A DNA stretch of 64,000 nt, taken from NCBI GenBank assembly GCA_003170275.1, contig PNAM01000017.1, positions 1 through 64,000 of the forward strand. The letters run 5' to 3'. This document shows, piece after piece, positions 1 through 7,269 of the stretch. The stretch's first letter is position 1; each line of letters begins with the position of its first letter. The position numbers and the translations under genes are program-made. The stretch comes from Myxococcales bacterium (GTDB lineage Bacteria > Myxococcota_A > Polyangia > Palsa-1104). The notes beneath the pieces were generated by a model. It made no database searches. It saw nothing but the letters and a program-made list of their open reading frames with translations, and was not told the origin of the DNA.

Positions 1-105
1 GGTGGTGGCGAGGTGGATGGGCTGAACGACGGCGCCGGTCGCCGGGTCCGGGCCCTGCCCGACGTGGACGGCGCGGGTCGCGAACCTGGGCGTCTGCCTG
101 TTCAT
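1..105 (-). CDS. Cystathionine gamma-synthase/gamma-lyase family PLP enzyme, N-terminal fragment
   Basis: Only the first 35 codons are in the window; the gene runs off the left edge. They read as the conserved N-terminus of the Cys/Met-metabolism PLP family: a TRAVHVGQ block, then DPATGAVVQPIHLATT, in the order seen in cystathionine gamma-synthases, gamma-lyases and methionine gamma-lyases. The ATG at 105 lies 13 bp downstream of the cystathionine beta-synthase stop on the same strand, so the two are probably one operon, giving homocysteine to cystathionine to cysteine (reverse transsulfuration). The active-site Lys is outside the window, so synthase and lyase cannot be told apart. Confidence 0.85.
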   Translation of the reverse strand, partial: MNRQTPRFATRAVHVGQGPDPATGAVVQPIHLATT

Positions 106-118
106 GCCGGCTCCTCGC

Positions 119-1453
119 TCAGCGATGGTGGGCGACGAACTCGAGGAGGTCGGCGCGGGTGATCACCCCGACGGGGCGCTCCCCCTCGAGGATCATCACC
201 GCCGCCTCGCCGTTGAGCAGCGGTGTGAACGCCTCGTCGAGCGGCGCCTCGGCAGCCACCGCCGTGAATGGCGGGTCCATGGCCGCGGACACCGACGCCG
301 TGACCACCGTGGGGTCGCGGTACACGCGGTCGAGGAGGGTGCGCTCAGCGATGCTGCCAACCACCGCGCGGTCGCCGTCGGTGCCGTCGACGACGGGCAG
401 CTGCGAGATGTTGTAGCGCTGCATGAGGTCGATCGCCTCGCCCACCGTCCTGCCCGCCTCCACGGCGACCAGCGAGGGCACGTTGCCGCCCTCGGCGTGC
501 GAGGCCAGGACCTCGCGGACGCGGGCCGGGCCGAGGCGGTCGAGGAAGCCGTTCTGGCGCATCCACTCGTCGGAGAAGAACTTGCTCAGGTAGTTGCGCC
601 CGGTGTCGGGGAAGAGGACCACGATGACCGCATCGGGGTCGGCGTCGACTGCCACCACCAGCGCCGCGTGCAGCGCCATGGCCGCAGACCCTTCCACGAG
701 GATGCCCTCCTCGCGGGCAAGGCGGCGCGCGGCCACGAATGCCTCGCGGTCGGTCACCTGGATGATCCGGTCCACGATGGCGGGGTCGAACGTGCCCGGC
801 CAGAAGTCCTCGCCCACCCCCTCGATCTTGTAGGGGGCGATGGCTCCCGAGAAGATCGAGCCCTCGGGGTCGGCGCCGACCACCTCGATCTTGGGGTTGT
901 ATTCCTTGAGGTAGCGCCCGGTGCCGCTGATGGTGCCGCCCGTGCCCACCCCGGCGACGAAGATGCTGACCCGCCCGTCGGTCTGGCGCCACAGCTCGGG
1001 GCCGGTGGTCTGGTAGTGCGCCTCCGGGTTCCTGGCGTTGAAGTACTGGTTGGGTTGGAAGGCCCCGGGGATCTCCCGCGCCAGCCTCTCGGCCACCGAG
1101 TAGTACGACTGCGGCGAGGCGCGCTCGACGTTGGTGGGGCAGACCACCACCTCGGCTCCGTAGGCCTTGAGCAGGCTGATCTTCTCCGTGGACATCTTGT
1201 CCGGCATCACGAAGATCATCTTGTAGCCCTTGATCGCGGCCACCATGGCAAGGCCGTGGCCGGTGTTGCCCGAGGTCGGCTCCACGATGGTGCCGCCGGG
1301 ACGGAGGTGGCCGGCCCGCTCCGCCTCCTCGACCATGCCCAGGGCGATGCGGTCCTTGACGCTGCCGCCCGGCTGCAGCTGCTCGCACTTGGCGAGGATC
1401 GGCACCGGCAGCCCCCGGCCGATCCGGGACAGCGCGACGAGCGGCGTACGCAT
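119..1453 (-). CDS. Cystathionine beta-synthase with C-terminal CBS-domain pair
   Basis: A 444-residue cytosolic PLP enzyme expected to condense serine and homocysteine to cystathionine. The fold-type-II core carries GGSVKDR with the PLP Lys near residue 33, the SGNTG phosphate/substrate loop near 61-65 and the GTGGT glycine loop near 170-175. Residues about 320-440 form a tandem CBS module (VGEAIDLMQRYNISQLPVV and a second copy ending PVGVITRADLLEFV). Presence of the module favours cystathionine beta-synthase over cysteine synthase. The start is the only ATG after an in-frame TAG four codons upstream; it leaves the usual 'IGNTPLV' region cut to TPLV, so the N-terminus is a few residues shorter than typical. 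The next gene downstream is the gamma-synthase/lyase. Confidence 0.9.
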   Translation of the reverse strand: MRTPLVALSRIGRGLPVPILAKCEQLQPGGSVKDRIALGMVEEAERAGHLRPGGTIVEPTSGNTGHGLAMVAAIKGYKMIFVMPDKMSTEKISLLKAYGAEVVVCPTNVERASPQSYYSVAERLAREIPGAFQPNQYFNARNPEAHYQTTGPELWRQTDGRVSIFVAGVGTGGTISGTGRYLKEYNPKIEVVGADPEGSIFSGAIAPYKIEGVGEDFWPGTFDPAIVDRIIQVTDREAFVAARRLAREEGILVEGSAAMALHAALVVAVDADPDAVIVVLFPDTGRNYLSKFFSDEWMRQNGFLDRLGPARVREVLASHAEGGNVPSLVAVEAGRTVGEAIDLMQRYNISQLPVVDGTDGDRAVVGSIAERTLLDRVYRDPTVVTASVSAAMDPPFTAVAAEAPLDEAFTPLLNGEAAVMILEGERPVGVITRADLLEFVAHHR

Positions 1454-1475
1454 GCGCAGAACCTATCACTGAAAT

Positions 1476-1502
1476 CTCCATTCTATATTTTAGAATCTGG
1501 AG
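1476..1502. promoter_or_regulatory. Imperfect palindrome in a divergent promoter region (candidate operator)
   Basis: In the 85 bp between cystathionine beta-synthase (minus) and the CYP51 fusion (plus), an AT-rich island holds the perfect inverted repeat ATTCTA-TATTT-TAGAAT (1480-1496). It is nested in an outer CTCCA (1476-1480) / TGGAG (1498-1502) pair, with two extra bases in the right arm. It overlaps a TATAAA at 1503-1508 that could be the -10 of the plus-strand gene, and a TATAGA on the minus strand. The TetR-family gene just downstream of the P450 is the obvious candidate binder; this is inference. Confidence 0.5.
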
Positions 1503-1538
1503 TATAAAGAGCCGGGTCCAACCAGAGGTGAGCTGATC

Positions 1539-3302
1539 ATGGAAGTGCAGAGCATCGTCGATCGCGTGCTGCGTCGCCGGCGTCCCATCCCGACCGGTCT
1601 GCGCCAGGCGCCGCAGCTCTCGGGCGGGCTGCCGGTGATCGGCCACTCGGTCGAGTTCATCCGCAACACCATCGAGCTCTTGTCGCGCGCGCAGCGTGAA
1701 GAGGGCGAGGTGGCGGCGTTCACGGTGTTCAACCGCCGCATGGTGGCGATGTTCGGCCCCGAGGCGCACGAGGCGGTGTTTCGCGCGCCCGATGCGCAGC
1801 TCAGCCCGCAAGAGGCGTACAAGATCATGACCCCGGTGTTCGGCAAGGACATCGTCTACGACGCCTCACCCGAGAAGATGGCCGAGCAGCTCAAGATGCT
1901 CTTGCCCGCGCTCAAGGACCGCCGCATGCGCACCTACGGCGAGGCGGTGGTGTACGAGACCGAGAAGACCATCGCCACGTGGGGCGAGCTGGGCGTGGTC
2001 GACTTCGTCGACTTCTGCCGCGTGCTGACCAACTTCACCTCCAGCCGCTGCCTGCTCGGTCCCGAGTTTCGCGACGGGATGACCGAGGAGTTCGCCTCGG
2101 TCTATCACGATCTCGAGCGCGGCGTGACGCCGATCGCCTACATCAATGCGCACCTGCCGATCCCGTCGTTCTGGAAGCGCGACCGCGCGCGCGTGCGCAT
2201 GGTCGAGATGATCACCAAGATCATCGACGCGCGCCGCCGCGACAAGCGCGTGGGCGAGGACTTTCTGCAGACGCTGATGGACTCCAAGTACGCCGACGGG
2301 CGCGGGCTGTCCGAGCACGAGATCACCGGCATGCTCCTGGCCGCCATGTTCGCCGGGCACCACACCAGCTCGGTGACCACCGCCTGGACGCTGATCGAGC
2401 TGTTGCGCAATCCGGAGACGATGAAGCGCTGCGTGGCCGAGATCGACAAGGTGTTCTCCAACGGCCAGCTGGTCTCGCACGCGGCCTTGCGCGAGCTCAC
2501 CTTCACCGAGAACGTGGTCAAGGAGTCGCTGCGCGTGCACCCGCCGCTGTTCCTGCTGGTGCGCGTGGCCAAGCAGGACTTCGTCTACAAGGATTATTTC
2601 ATCCCGAAGGGCACCTGGATCCTGGTGTCGCCGACGGTGTCGCACCAGCTCCCCGAGGTGTTCCGCGATCCGGCGCGCTTCGATCCCGACCGCTTCGCGC
2701 CGCCGCGCGAGGAGGACAAGCGCGACTTCGCCTTCATCTCGTTCGGCGGCGGGCGCCACAAGTGCCTGGGCAACGCGTTCGCCATCCTGCAGATCAAGGC
2801 GATCCTGGCGCTGCTGCTCGGGCAGTACGATTTTCAGCTGGCTGGCGATCCGATCGAGTCCGACTTTCAGGGGCTGGTGGTCACGCCGAAGGAGCCGTGC
2901 CGCGTGCGCTACAAGCGGCGCGCACAGCCGACCGTGACGCTGGCGATGGCGCAAGAGCTCGCGCACGCGTCGATGACCGCGCCGTCGGTCGAGGCGGCGC
3001 CGCCCGGTTGCCCGGCCCACGTCGCCGCTGCGCCCGCCAAGCCCGCCGGGGTCTGCCCGGTCGCGCACACCGCCGCGCCCGTGCCGGAGACGGCCGCTGC
3101 CAAGAGGCTCACCATCGTGCTCGATCAGGACGTTTGCCAGGGACACGCGGTGTGCGTCGGCGAAGCGCCCGAGGTCTTCCGCCTCGGCCCCGACGGCAAG
3201 GTGGAGGCGATCCTGTCGCAGCCGCCGCCCGAGCTGCACGACAAGGCGCGCCACGCAGCGAAGTACTGCCCGACGCGCGCGATCCGGATTCAGGACGCAT
3301 GA
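1539..3302 (+). CDS. Sterol 14-alpha-demethylase-like cytochrome P450 (CYP51 type) fused to a 3Fe-4S ferredoxin
   Basis: A 587-residue fusion. Residues 1-460 are a P450: AGHHTSS in the I helix (272-278, the CYP51 signature in place of the usual A/G-G-x-D/E-T), ExxR at 329-332 and the heme loop FGGGRHKCLG with Cys409. CYP51-like YINAHLPIPS also fits. After an Ala/Pro-rich linker (about 462-522), residues 523-587 are a single-cluster ferredoxin with Cys533, Cys539 and Cys577 (C-x5-C ... CP), typical of 3Fe-4S P450 redox partners. The same architecture is known from the Methylococcus capsulatus CYP51-ferredoxin fusion. The likely role is oxidative removal of a sterol 14-alpha methyl group with its own electron donor; substrate is inferred. 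The linker holds two CP-x(1-2)-H motifs. GAGGTGA precedes the ATG. The stop overlaps the TetR start. Confidence 0.88.
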   Translation: MEVQSIVDRVLRRRRPIPTGLRQAPQLSGGLPVIGHSVEFIRNTIELLSRAQREEGEVAAFTVFNRRMVAMFGPEAHEAVFRAPDAQLSPQEAYKIMTPVFGKDIVYDASPEKMAEQLKMLLPALKDRRMRTYGEAVVYETEKTIATWGELGVVDFVDFCRVLTNFTSSRCLLGPEFRDGMTEEFASVYHDLERGVTPIAYINAHLPIPSFWKRDRARVRMVEMITKIIDARRRDKRVGEDFLQTLMDSKYADGRGLSEHEITGMLLAAMFAGHHTSSVTTAWTLIELLRNPETMKRCVAEIDKVFSNGQLVSHAALRELTFTENVVKESLRVHPPLFLLVRVAKQDFVYKDYFIPKGTWILVSPTVSHQLPEVFRDPARFDPDRFAPPREEDKRDFAFISFGGGRHKCLGNAFAILQIKAILALLLGQYDFQLAGDPIESDFQGLVVTPKEPCRVRYKRRAQPTVTLAMAQELAHASMTAPSVEAAPPGCPAHVAAAPAKPAGVCPVAHTAAPVPETAAAKRLTIVLDQDVCQGHAVCVGEAPEVFRLGPDGKVEAILSQPPPELHDKARHAAKYCPTRAIRIQDA

Positions 3303-3973
3303 GGGCGGCGGTGCGTTCGCCCAAGCAGGTGGTGCGCCAGGCGCGGCGCGACGTGCACCGGCAGCACCTGGTCGAGGCGGCCGAGCGCGTGTTCGCCGAG
3401 CGCGGCTACGAGCGCACGCGCATGCAGGACGTGGCCGCCGGGGCCGGGCTGGCGCTCGCCACCGTCTACGGGATCGTCGGCGGCAAGGAAGAGCTGTACT
3501 CCGAGGTGCACCGCGCGCGCGGCCGGGCGCTGCTCGAGCGGGCGATGGTCGCTACCGTCGGTGCAGGCTCGGCGTTCGAGGCGATCCTGGCGGGCGTGCG
3601 CGGCTACGCGGAGTACCTGTTGGCCAACCCCGACTACCTGCGCCTGCACCTGCAGGAGAGCCAGCCGTGGGCGCTCGCGCCGCGCTTCACCTCGGCGGAG
3701 CAGGGGAGGCTGTGGAAGGAAGGCCTGGAGCTGACCATCGGCATGTTCCAGGCGGCGATCGCGGAAGGCTCGGTGGTGGGCGAGAACCCGACGCTGCTGG
3801 CGCGCCTGATGATCGCCGCGCACCAGGTGTTCCTCGGCGAGTGGGTGGCCGAGGGCATGAAGGAGCCGCCCGCGGCGCTGATCACCCGGATGCAGGCGCA
3901 CCTCGAGCGCGCCTTCGGAAGCGGCCGGCCCCCAGGACGAACAGGACGAGCCCGAGCAGCGGCCCGGAGCTGA
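3299..3973 (+). CDS. TetR/AcrR-family transcriptional regulator
   Basis: A 224-residue protein with an N-terminal TetR helix-turn-helix: an AAERVFAERGYERTRMQDVA block, then AGLALATVYGIVGGKEELY, followed by a helical ligand domain. Its ATG overlaps the P450 stop (ATGA), so it is co-transcribed and probably translationally coupled with the CYP51-ferredoxin fusion. A role as its local repressor, sensing a sterol or lipid-like ligand and binding the 1476-1502 palindrome, is a reasonable inference. The last 92 bp overlap the 3' end of the convergent esterase gene, and the Arg/Gly-rich C-terminal tail looks unconserved. Confidence 0.88.
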   Translation: MRAAVRSPKQVVRQARRDVHRQHLVEAAERVFAERGYERTRMQDVAAGAGLALATVYGIVGGKEELYSEVHRARGRALLERAMVATVGAGSAFEAILAGVRGYAEYLLANPDYLRLHLQESQPWALAPRFTSAEQGRLWKEGLELTIGMFQAAIAEGSVVGENPTLLARLMIAAHQVFLGEWVAEGMKEPPAALITRMQAHLERAFGSGRPPGRTGRARAAARS

Positions 3974-5144
3974 GCGGCGCAGCGCCGGCCGTCACGGCGC
4001 AACCGCCGGCGGTCGGCGTGCTCCCGGTTCCGCCATCGTTCCCGCCGCCCGTGCCTGCGATTTCGCCGGCGTCATCCGTGGCCGCGGGAACGGTCGCACC
4101 GTCGCCGGTAGGAAGCGCACCGAGGTCGTCGGTCGCCGCGCCGCCGTCGGGCGGGGACACCGAGCCGGTCAGGATGCCGAACGCCGCCGCGATCTCTCGC
4201 ACCGCGCAGATCCCGACGTCGGGGAAATATTGTCCCGCCACGCCGCAGCCGTGCGTCGGATCGACCGGCATCGCGTGATCCAGGCCCGCCACCTCGAAGG
4301 TCTCGACCCGCGCGGCGCCCGCCGCGTCGCGGTACTGCGTGTGCGTGAGCGAACCGATCGTCACCGTCGAGTCCACCGTCGCGTCGATGCCCTGCACGTC
4401 GGTCCACTGCTTGACCAGCTCGCCGAGGTTGGCCACCGCCACCACGCTGTCGCTCGCGCCGTGCCACAGGATCGCGCGCGGTGGTTTGCCCGCGAACCCA
4501 GGATCGCCGCTGAGCGCCAACGTGCCCCACTCGGCGGCGGTCTTGACCTTTCCAGGCGACAAGCACGCGCTGGCATCCGAGATCGTGGTCGCGCAGTCGA
4601 ACGGCACCGCGGCCAGGCTGGCGCCGGCGGCGAACACGTCCGGATACAGCGCGAGCAGGTTGATCGTCTCGACCCCGCCCGCGGAGAAGCCGGTGACGAA
4701 CACGCGGCCGGCGTCGATCGAGTAGTCGGCCTTCATCTGGTCGACCATCTGCTTGATCGACTCGGGCTCGCCCTGGCCGCGCTGCACGCCCGACCAGTTG
4801 AAGCAGCGCAGCGAGTTGTTGGCGGTGGTCTGCTCGGCGTACACCACGTAGAACTTCTGCGTGTCGGCGAGCTGGTTCCAGCCGGCGCTCTGGAAGTCGG
4901 CCGCGGTCTGCGTGCACGCGTGCAGCGCGACCACCAGCGGCGCGGCGGCCGGCATGGCGGGCGGCACGTAGCGATACATGTTCAGGTTGCCGGGGTTGGC
5001 GCCGAAGCTGGTCACCTGATCGAGCGCGTCGCGCCGCGCATCGGGCGCGAACGCCGGGGCCCCGCTACAGCCGGCGAGCGCGAGGGCGACCGCCGCTCCC
5101 ACCATCAACGCCATCAACACGCCGGTGGTCAATCGGTCCTGCAT
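3882..5144 (-). CDS. Secreted PHB-depolymerase/feruloyl-esterase-like lipoprotein with MYXO-CTERM-like tail
   Basis: An alpha/beta-hydrolase of the polyhydroxybutyrate depolymerase (esterase PHB) family. Visible motifs are the oxyanion region VVALHACTQTAADF, NNSLRCFNWS, the nucleophile elbow GFSAGG and a C-terminal HAMPVDP carrying the likely catalytic His. The N-terminus from MQDRLTTGV has a hydrophobic signal ending LALAGC, a lipobox. The C-terminus has a Gly/Thr spacer, GGCAV, a hydrophobic stretch and an RRR cluster, like MYXO-CTERM surface-sorting tails. ATG 5144 is chosen because the 17 codons upstream do not fit a signal peptide. Substrate (polyester, acylated polysaccharide) cannot be read from sequence. 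Its 3' end overlaps the TetR gene by 92 bp. Confidence 0.82.
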   Translation of the reverse strand: MQDRLTTGVLMALMVGAAVALALAGCSGAPAFAPDARRDALDQVTSFGANPGNLNMYRYVPPAMPAAAPLVVALHACTQTAADFQSAGWNQLADTQKFYVVYAEQTTANNSLRCFNWSGVQRGQGEPESIKQMVDQMKADYSIDAGRVFVTGFSAGGVETINLLALYPDVFAAGASLAAVPFDCATTISDASACLSPGKVKTAAEWGTLALSGDPGFAGKPPRAILWHGASDSVVAVANLGELVKQWTDVQGIDATVDSTVTIGSLTHTQYRDAAGAARVETFEVAGLDHAMPVDPTHGCGVAGQYFPDVGICAVREIAAAFGILTGSVSPPDGGAATDDLGALPTGDGATVPAATDDAGEIAGTGGGNDGGTGSTPTAGGCAVTAGAAPLSSGPLLGLVLFVLGAGRFRRRARGAPASG

Positions 5145-5151
5145 GAGCACA

Positions 5152-5204
5152 TTTGACGCGCACGCATCAAATGCGTCAAACGAAATGATGCACACGCATT
5201 AAAT
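5152..5204. promoter_or_regulatory. Inverted and direct repeats in a divergent intergenic region (candidate operators)
   Basis: Between the esterase (minus) and the SDR (plus) there is a perfect inverted repeat TTTGACGC (5152-5159) / GCGTCAAA (5173-5180). The 12-mer CACGCATCAAAT (5161-5172) recurs with one mismatch as CACGCATTAAAT at 5193-5204, 32 bp further on, about three helical turns. Such spacing suits a regulator binding twice on one DNA face. The binder is not identified. Confidence 0.5.
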
Positions 5205-5225
5205 CAATTTGGCTACTCTGCGCGC

Positions 5226-5990
5226 ATGGCAAACCGCATGGACGGCAAGATCGCCCTGGTGACCGGTGGCGGGCGTGGAATCGGCGCGTCGATCGCCGAG
5301 GCGTTCGCCGGCGAGGGCGCGCGGGTGGTGATCGCCTCGCGCAAGATCGAGGAGCTGACCGCCACCGCCGAGCGCATCAACGCCAAGCACCCTGGCGCGG
5401 TGGTGCCGCGCGCGTGCCACGTCGGCTCGCCCGACGCTATAGCCGCGCTGGTCGACTGGGTCGTCGGCGAGGTCGGCCTGCCCAACGTGGTGGTCAACAA
5501 CGCCGCGACCAACCCGTACTTCGGCCCGCTCATGAACGTCGATTGGTCGGCGTGGGACAAGACCTTCGAGATCAACCTGAAGGGCTACTTCGAGGTCACT
5601 CGGCAGGTCGCGCGCCGGCTCCTCGAGCGCAACCTGCCGGGCTCGGTGGTCAACGTGGCCAGCATCAACGGCGTGCGCGGCGCGCCGATGCAGGGCGTGT
5701 ATGGCATGACCAAGGCGGCGGTGATCTCGATGACCCAGACGTTCGCCGTCGAGCTCGGGCGCGCGCGCATCCGGGTCAACGCGATCGTGCCCGGCCTGGT
5801 CGAGACCAAGCTAGCGGCCGGGCTGGTCAAGAACCCCGAGCTGACCAAGCATTTCACCGACCGCGCCGCGCTCGGCCGCTACGCGCAGCCCGACGAGATC
5901 GCGCCGCTGGTGGTCTACCTCGCCGCCGACGAATCTTCCTACGTCACCGGCCAGGCGTTCGCCATCGACGGCGGCTGGACCGCGACCTAG
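5226..5990 (+). CDS. Short-chain dehydrogenase/reductase (classical SDR)
   Basis: A 254-residue Rossmann-fold oxidoreductase of ordinary SDR length. It has the cofactor loop TGGGRGIG (about 14-21), VNNAAT, the catalytic Ser region NVASING and the YGMTK active site (Y-x3-K), then IVPGLVETKL and the terminal SSYVTGQAFAIDGGW. ASRK after the second strand suggests NADP(H). The best general comparison is with 3-oxoacyl-ACP-reductase/3-hydroxyacyl-CoA-dehydrogenase-like SDRs; the substrate is unknown. A second SDR lies convergently 20 bp downstream. The ATG at 5226 has no strong ribosome-binding site, and ATG five codons later is an alternative. Confidence 0.88.
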   Translation: MANRMDGKIALVTGGGRGIGASIAEAFAGEGARVVIASRKIEELTATAERINAKHPGAVVPRACHVGSPDAIAALVDWVVGEVGLPNVVVNNAATNPYFGPLMNVDWSAWDKTFEINLKGYFEVTRQVARRLLERNLPGSVVNVASINGVRGAPMQGVYGMTKAAVISMTQTFAVELGRARIRVNAIVPGLVETKLAAGLVKNPELTKHFTDRAALGRYAQPDEIAPLVVYLAADESSYVTGQAFAIDGGWTAT

Positions 5991-6010
5991 CAAAGGGAGA
6001 CCGCCCCTTG

Positions 6011-6877
6011 TCAGGGCTTGTTGCGGGCGGGGGCGAACTGGGCCGGGTCGAAGCGCGGGTAGCGATCTTCGAGGATGTCTCCGAGGCGCTCGCGCACCAT
6101 GCCTTTTAGCTCCGGGTGCGGCAGGACGTAGAAGCGTCCGTCGCGGATCGCCGCGACCACGTGATCGGCCACGATCTCGGGCGCGATTCCGTCGGCGACC
6201 AGCTTGCGCACGGCGTCGTCGATGGTCTTCAGGCTCGGATCGGGCGCCGCGTTCTTGAGCTGCGCGGGGCGGCTGCGCTCGGAGTCGGCCATGTTGGTGC
6301 GCACGAAGCCGGGGCACAGCACCGAGACCCGCACCTTGGCGCCGAAGGCTTGCAGATCGCGCGCGAGCACCTCCGACAGCGCCACCACCGCGTGCTTGGT
6401 GGCCACGTACGCGCCCATGAACGCGGGCGCCGCCAGTCCGGCGATCGACGCGGTGTTCACCACGTGCGCCTCGCCGCCGTGCGCGATCATCTGCGGCACG
6501 AACGCCCGCACGCCGTGCACCACGCCCATCAGGTTCACCGACACCGCCCACGCCCAATCGCTCTCGCTGAGCGTCCACAGCGGCCCGCCGCCGCCCGACA
6601 CGCCCGCGTTGTTGCACACCAGGTGCACGTCGCCGAACGCGGCGCGCGCGCGCGTTGCCAGCTCAGTCACCTGCGCCCCGTTCGACACGTCGGTGGGCAC
6701 CTCGAGCACCGTCGCACCGGTCTGCGCGAGCGCCGCCGCGGTGAGCGCCAGCGCAGCCGAATCGAGATCCGCCAGCACCACCTTCATGCCCTCGGCGCAG
6801 AAGCGTTCGGCCAGCGCGCGACCGATGCCGCTCGCCGCGCCGGTCACAACCGCCGTCTTGCCGCGCAAGTCGTTCAT
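6011..6877 (-). CDS. Short-chain dehydrogenase/reductase
   Basis: A 288-residue SDR with TGAASGIG, CNNAGV (NNAG motif), NTASIAGL (catalytic Ser) and the YVATK active site. LADLDS after the second strand favours NAD(H). The extended C-terminus (about 40 residues beyond the core, FYVLPHPELKGMV onwards) is typical of SDRs often annotated as generic oxidoreductases acting on lipid or steroid-like substrates. ATG 6877 is chosen because it places the glycine-rich loop at residues 11-18; the longer open frame upstream lacks conserved features. It converges with the SDR at 5226. Confidence 0.87.
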   Translation of the reverse strand: MNDLRGKTAVVTGAASGIGRALAERFCAEGMKVVLADLDSAALALTAAALAQTGATVLEVPTDVSNGAQVTELATRARAAFGDVHLVCNNAGVSGGGGPLWTLSESDWAWAVSVNLMGVVHGVRAFVPQMIAHGGEAHVVNTASIAGLAAPAFMGAYVATKHAVVALSEVLARDLQAFGAKVRVSVLCPGFVRTNMADSERSRPAQLKNAAPDPSLKTIDDAVRKLVADGIAPEIVADHVVAAIRDGRFYVLPHPELKGMVRERLGDILEDRYPRFDPAQFAPARNKP

Positions 6878-6933
6878 GGCCCGAACCCTAGCATGGTAGA
6901 AACAATGACATCTCGGGCTTGGAGCGAAGCGAC

Positions 6934-7269
6934 ATGAACGTGCGATTTCCCGGTTTGGTGGAGCGTCTGTTGGCCACGCTCGGCACACGCGCAGGCGCGC
7001 TCGCGATCGAGCTGAGGCGAGCGGCGCTCGGGCGCGCGGCGGCGACCGGCGGCGCCCGGCTCGACGGTGGCGAGCTGCCCGCCGAGCTGACCGCGTACGT
7101 CGACAAGGTAGCGCGCCACGCCTATCGCGTCACCGACGACGACATCGCCGCGTTGCGCGCCGCCGGCTACTCCGAGGACCAACTCTACGAGCTCACCGTC
7201 AGCGCGGCGGTCGGCGCGTCCTGGGCGCGGCTCGACCGCGGGTTGGCCGCGCTGAAGGGGAGCCGCTGA
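6934..7269 (+). CDS. Small carboxymuconolactone-decarboxylase/AhpD-like protein without active-site Cys
   Basis: A 111-residue helical protein. The C-terminal half, with AYRVTDDDIAALRAAGYSEDQ then LYELTVSAAVGASWARLDR, resembles the AhpD/carboxymuconolactone-decarboxylase helical repeat, but there is no cysteine at all, so it cannot carry the CxxC chemistry. Its stop overlaps the next start (TGATG), so it is coupled with the selenoprotein-like gene at 7269. A structural or regulatory partner of that protein is the simplest guess. The ATG at 6934 has GGAGCGAAG upstream and is preferred to a TTG 15 bp earlier. Confidence 0.7.
   Translation: MNVRFPGLVERLLATLGTRAGALAIELRRAALGRAAATGGARLDGGELPAELTAYVDKVARHAYRVTDDDIAALRAAGYSEDQLYELTVSAAVGASWARLDRGLAALKGSR

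Noticed and set aside
104..1507. A 467-codon plus-strand frame antisense to cystathionine beta-synthase
   Set aside because: Low-complexity His/Arg/Val composition; the minus strand has PLP and CBS-domain motifs.
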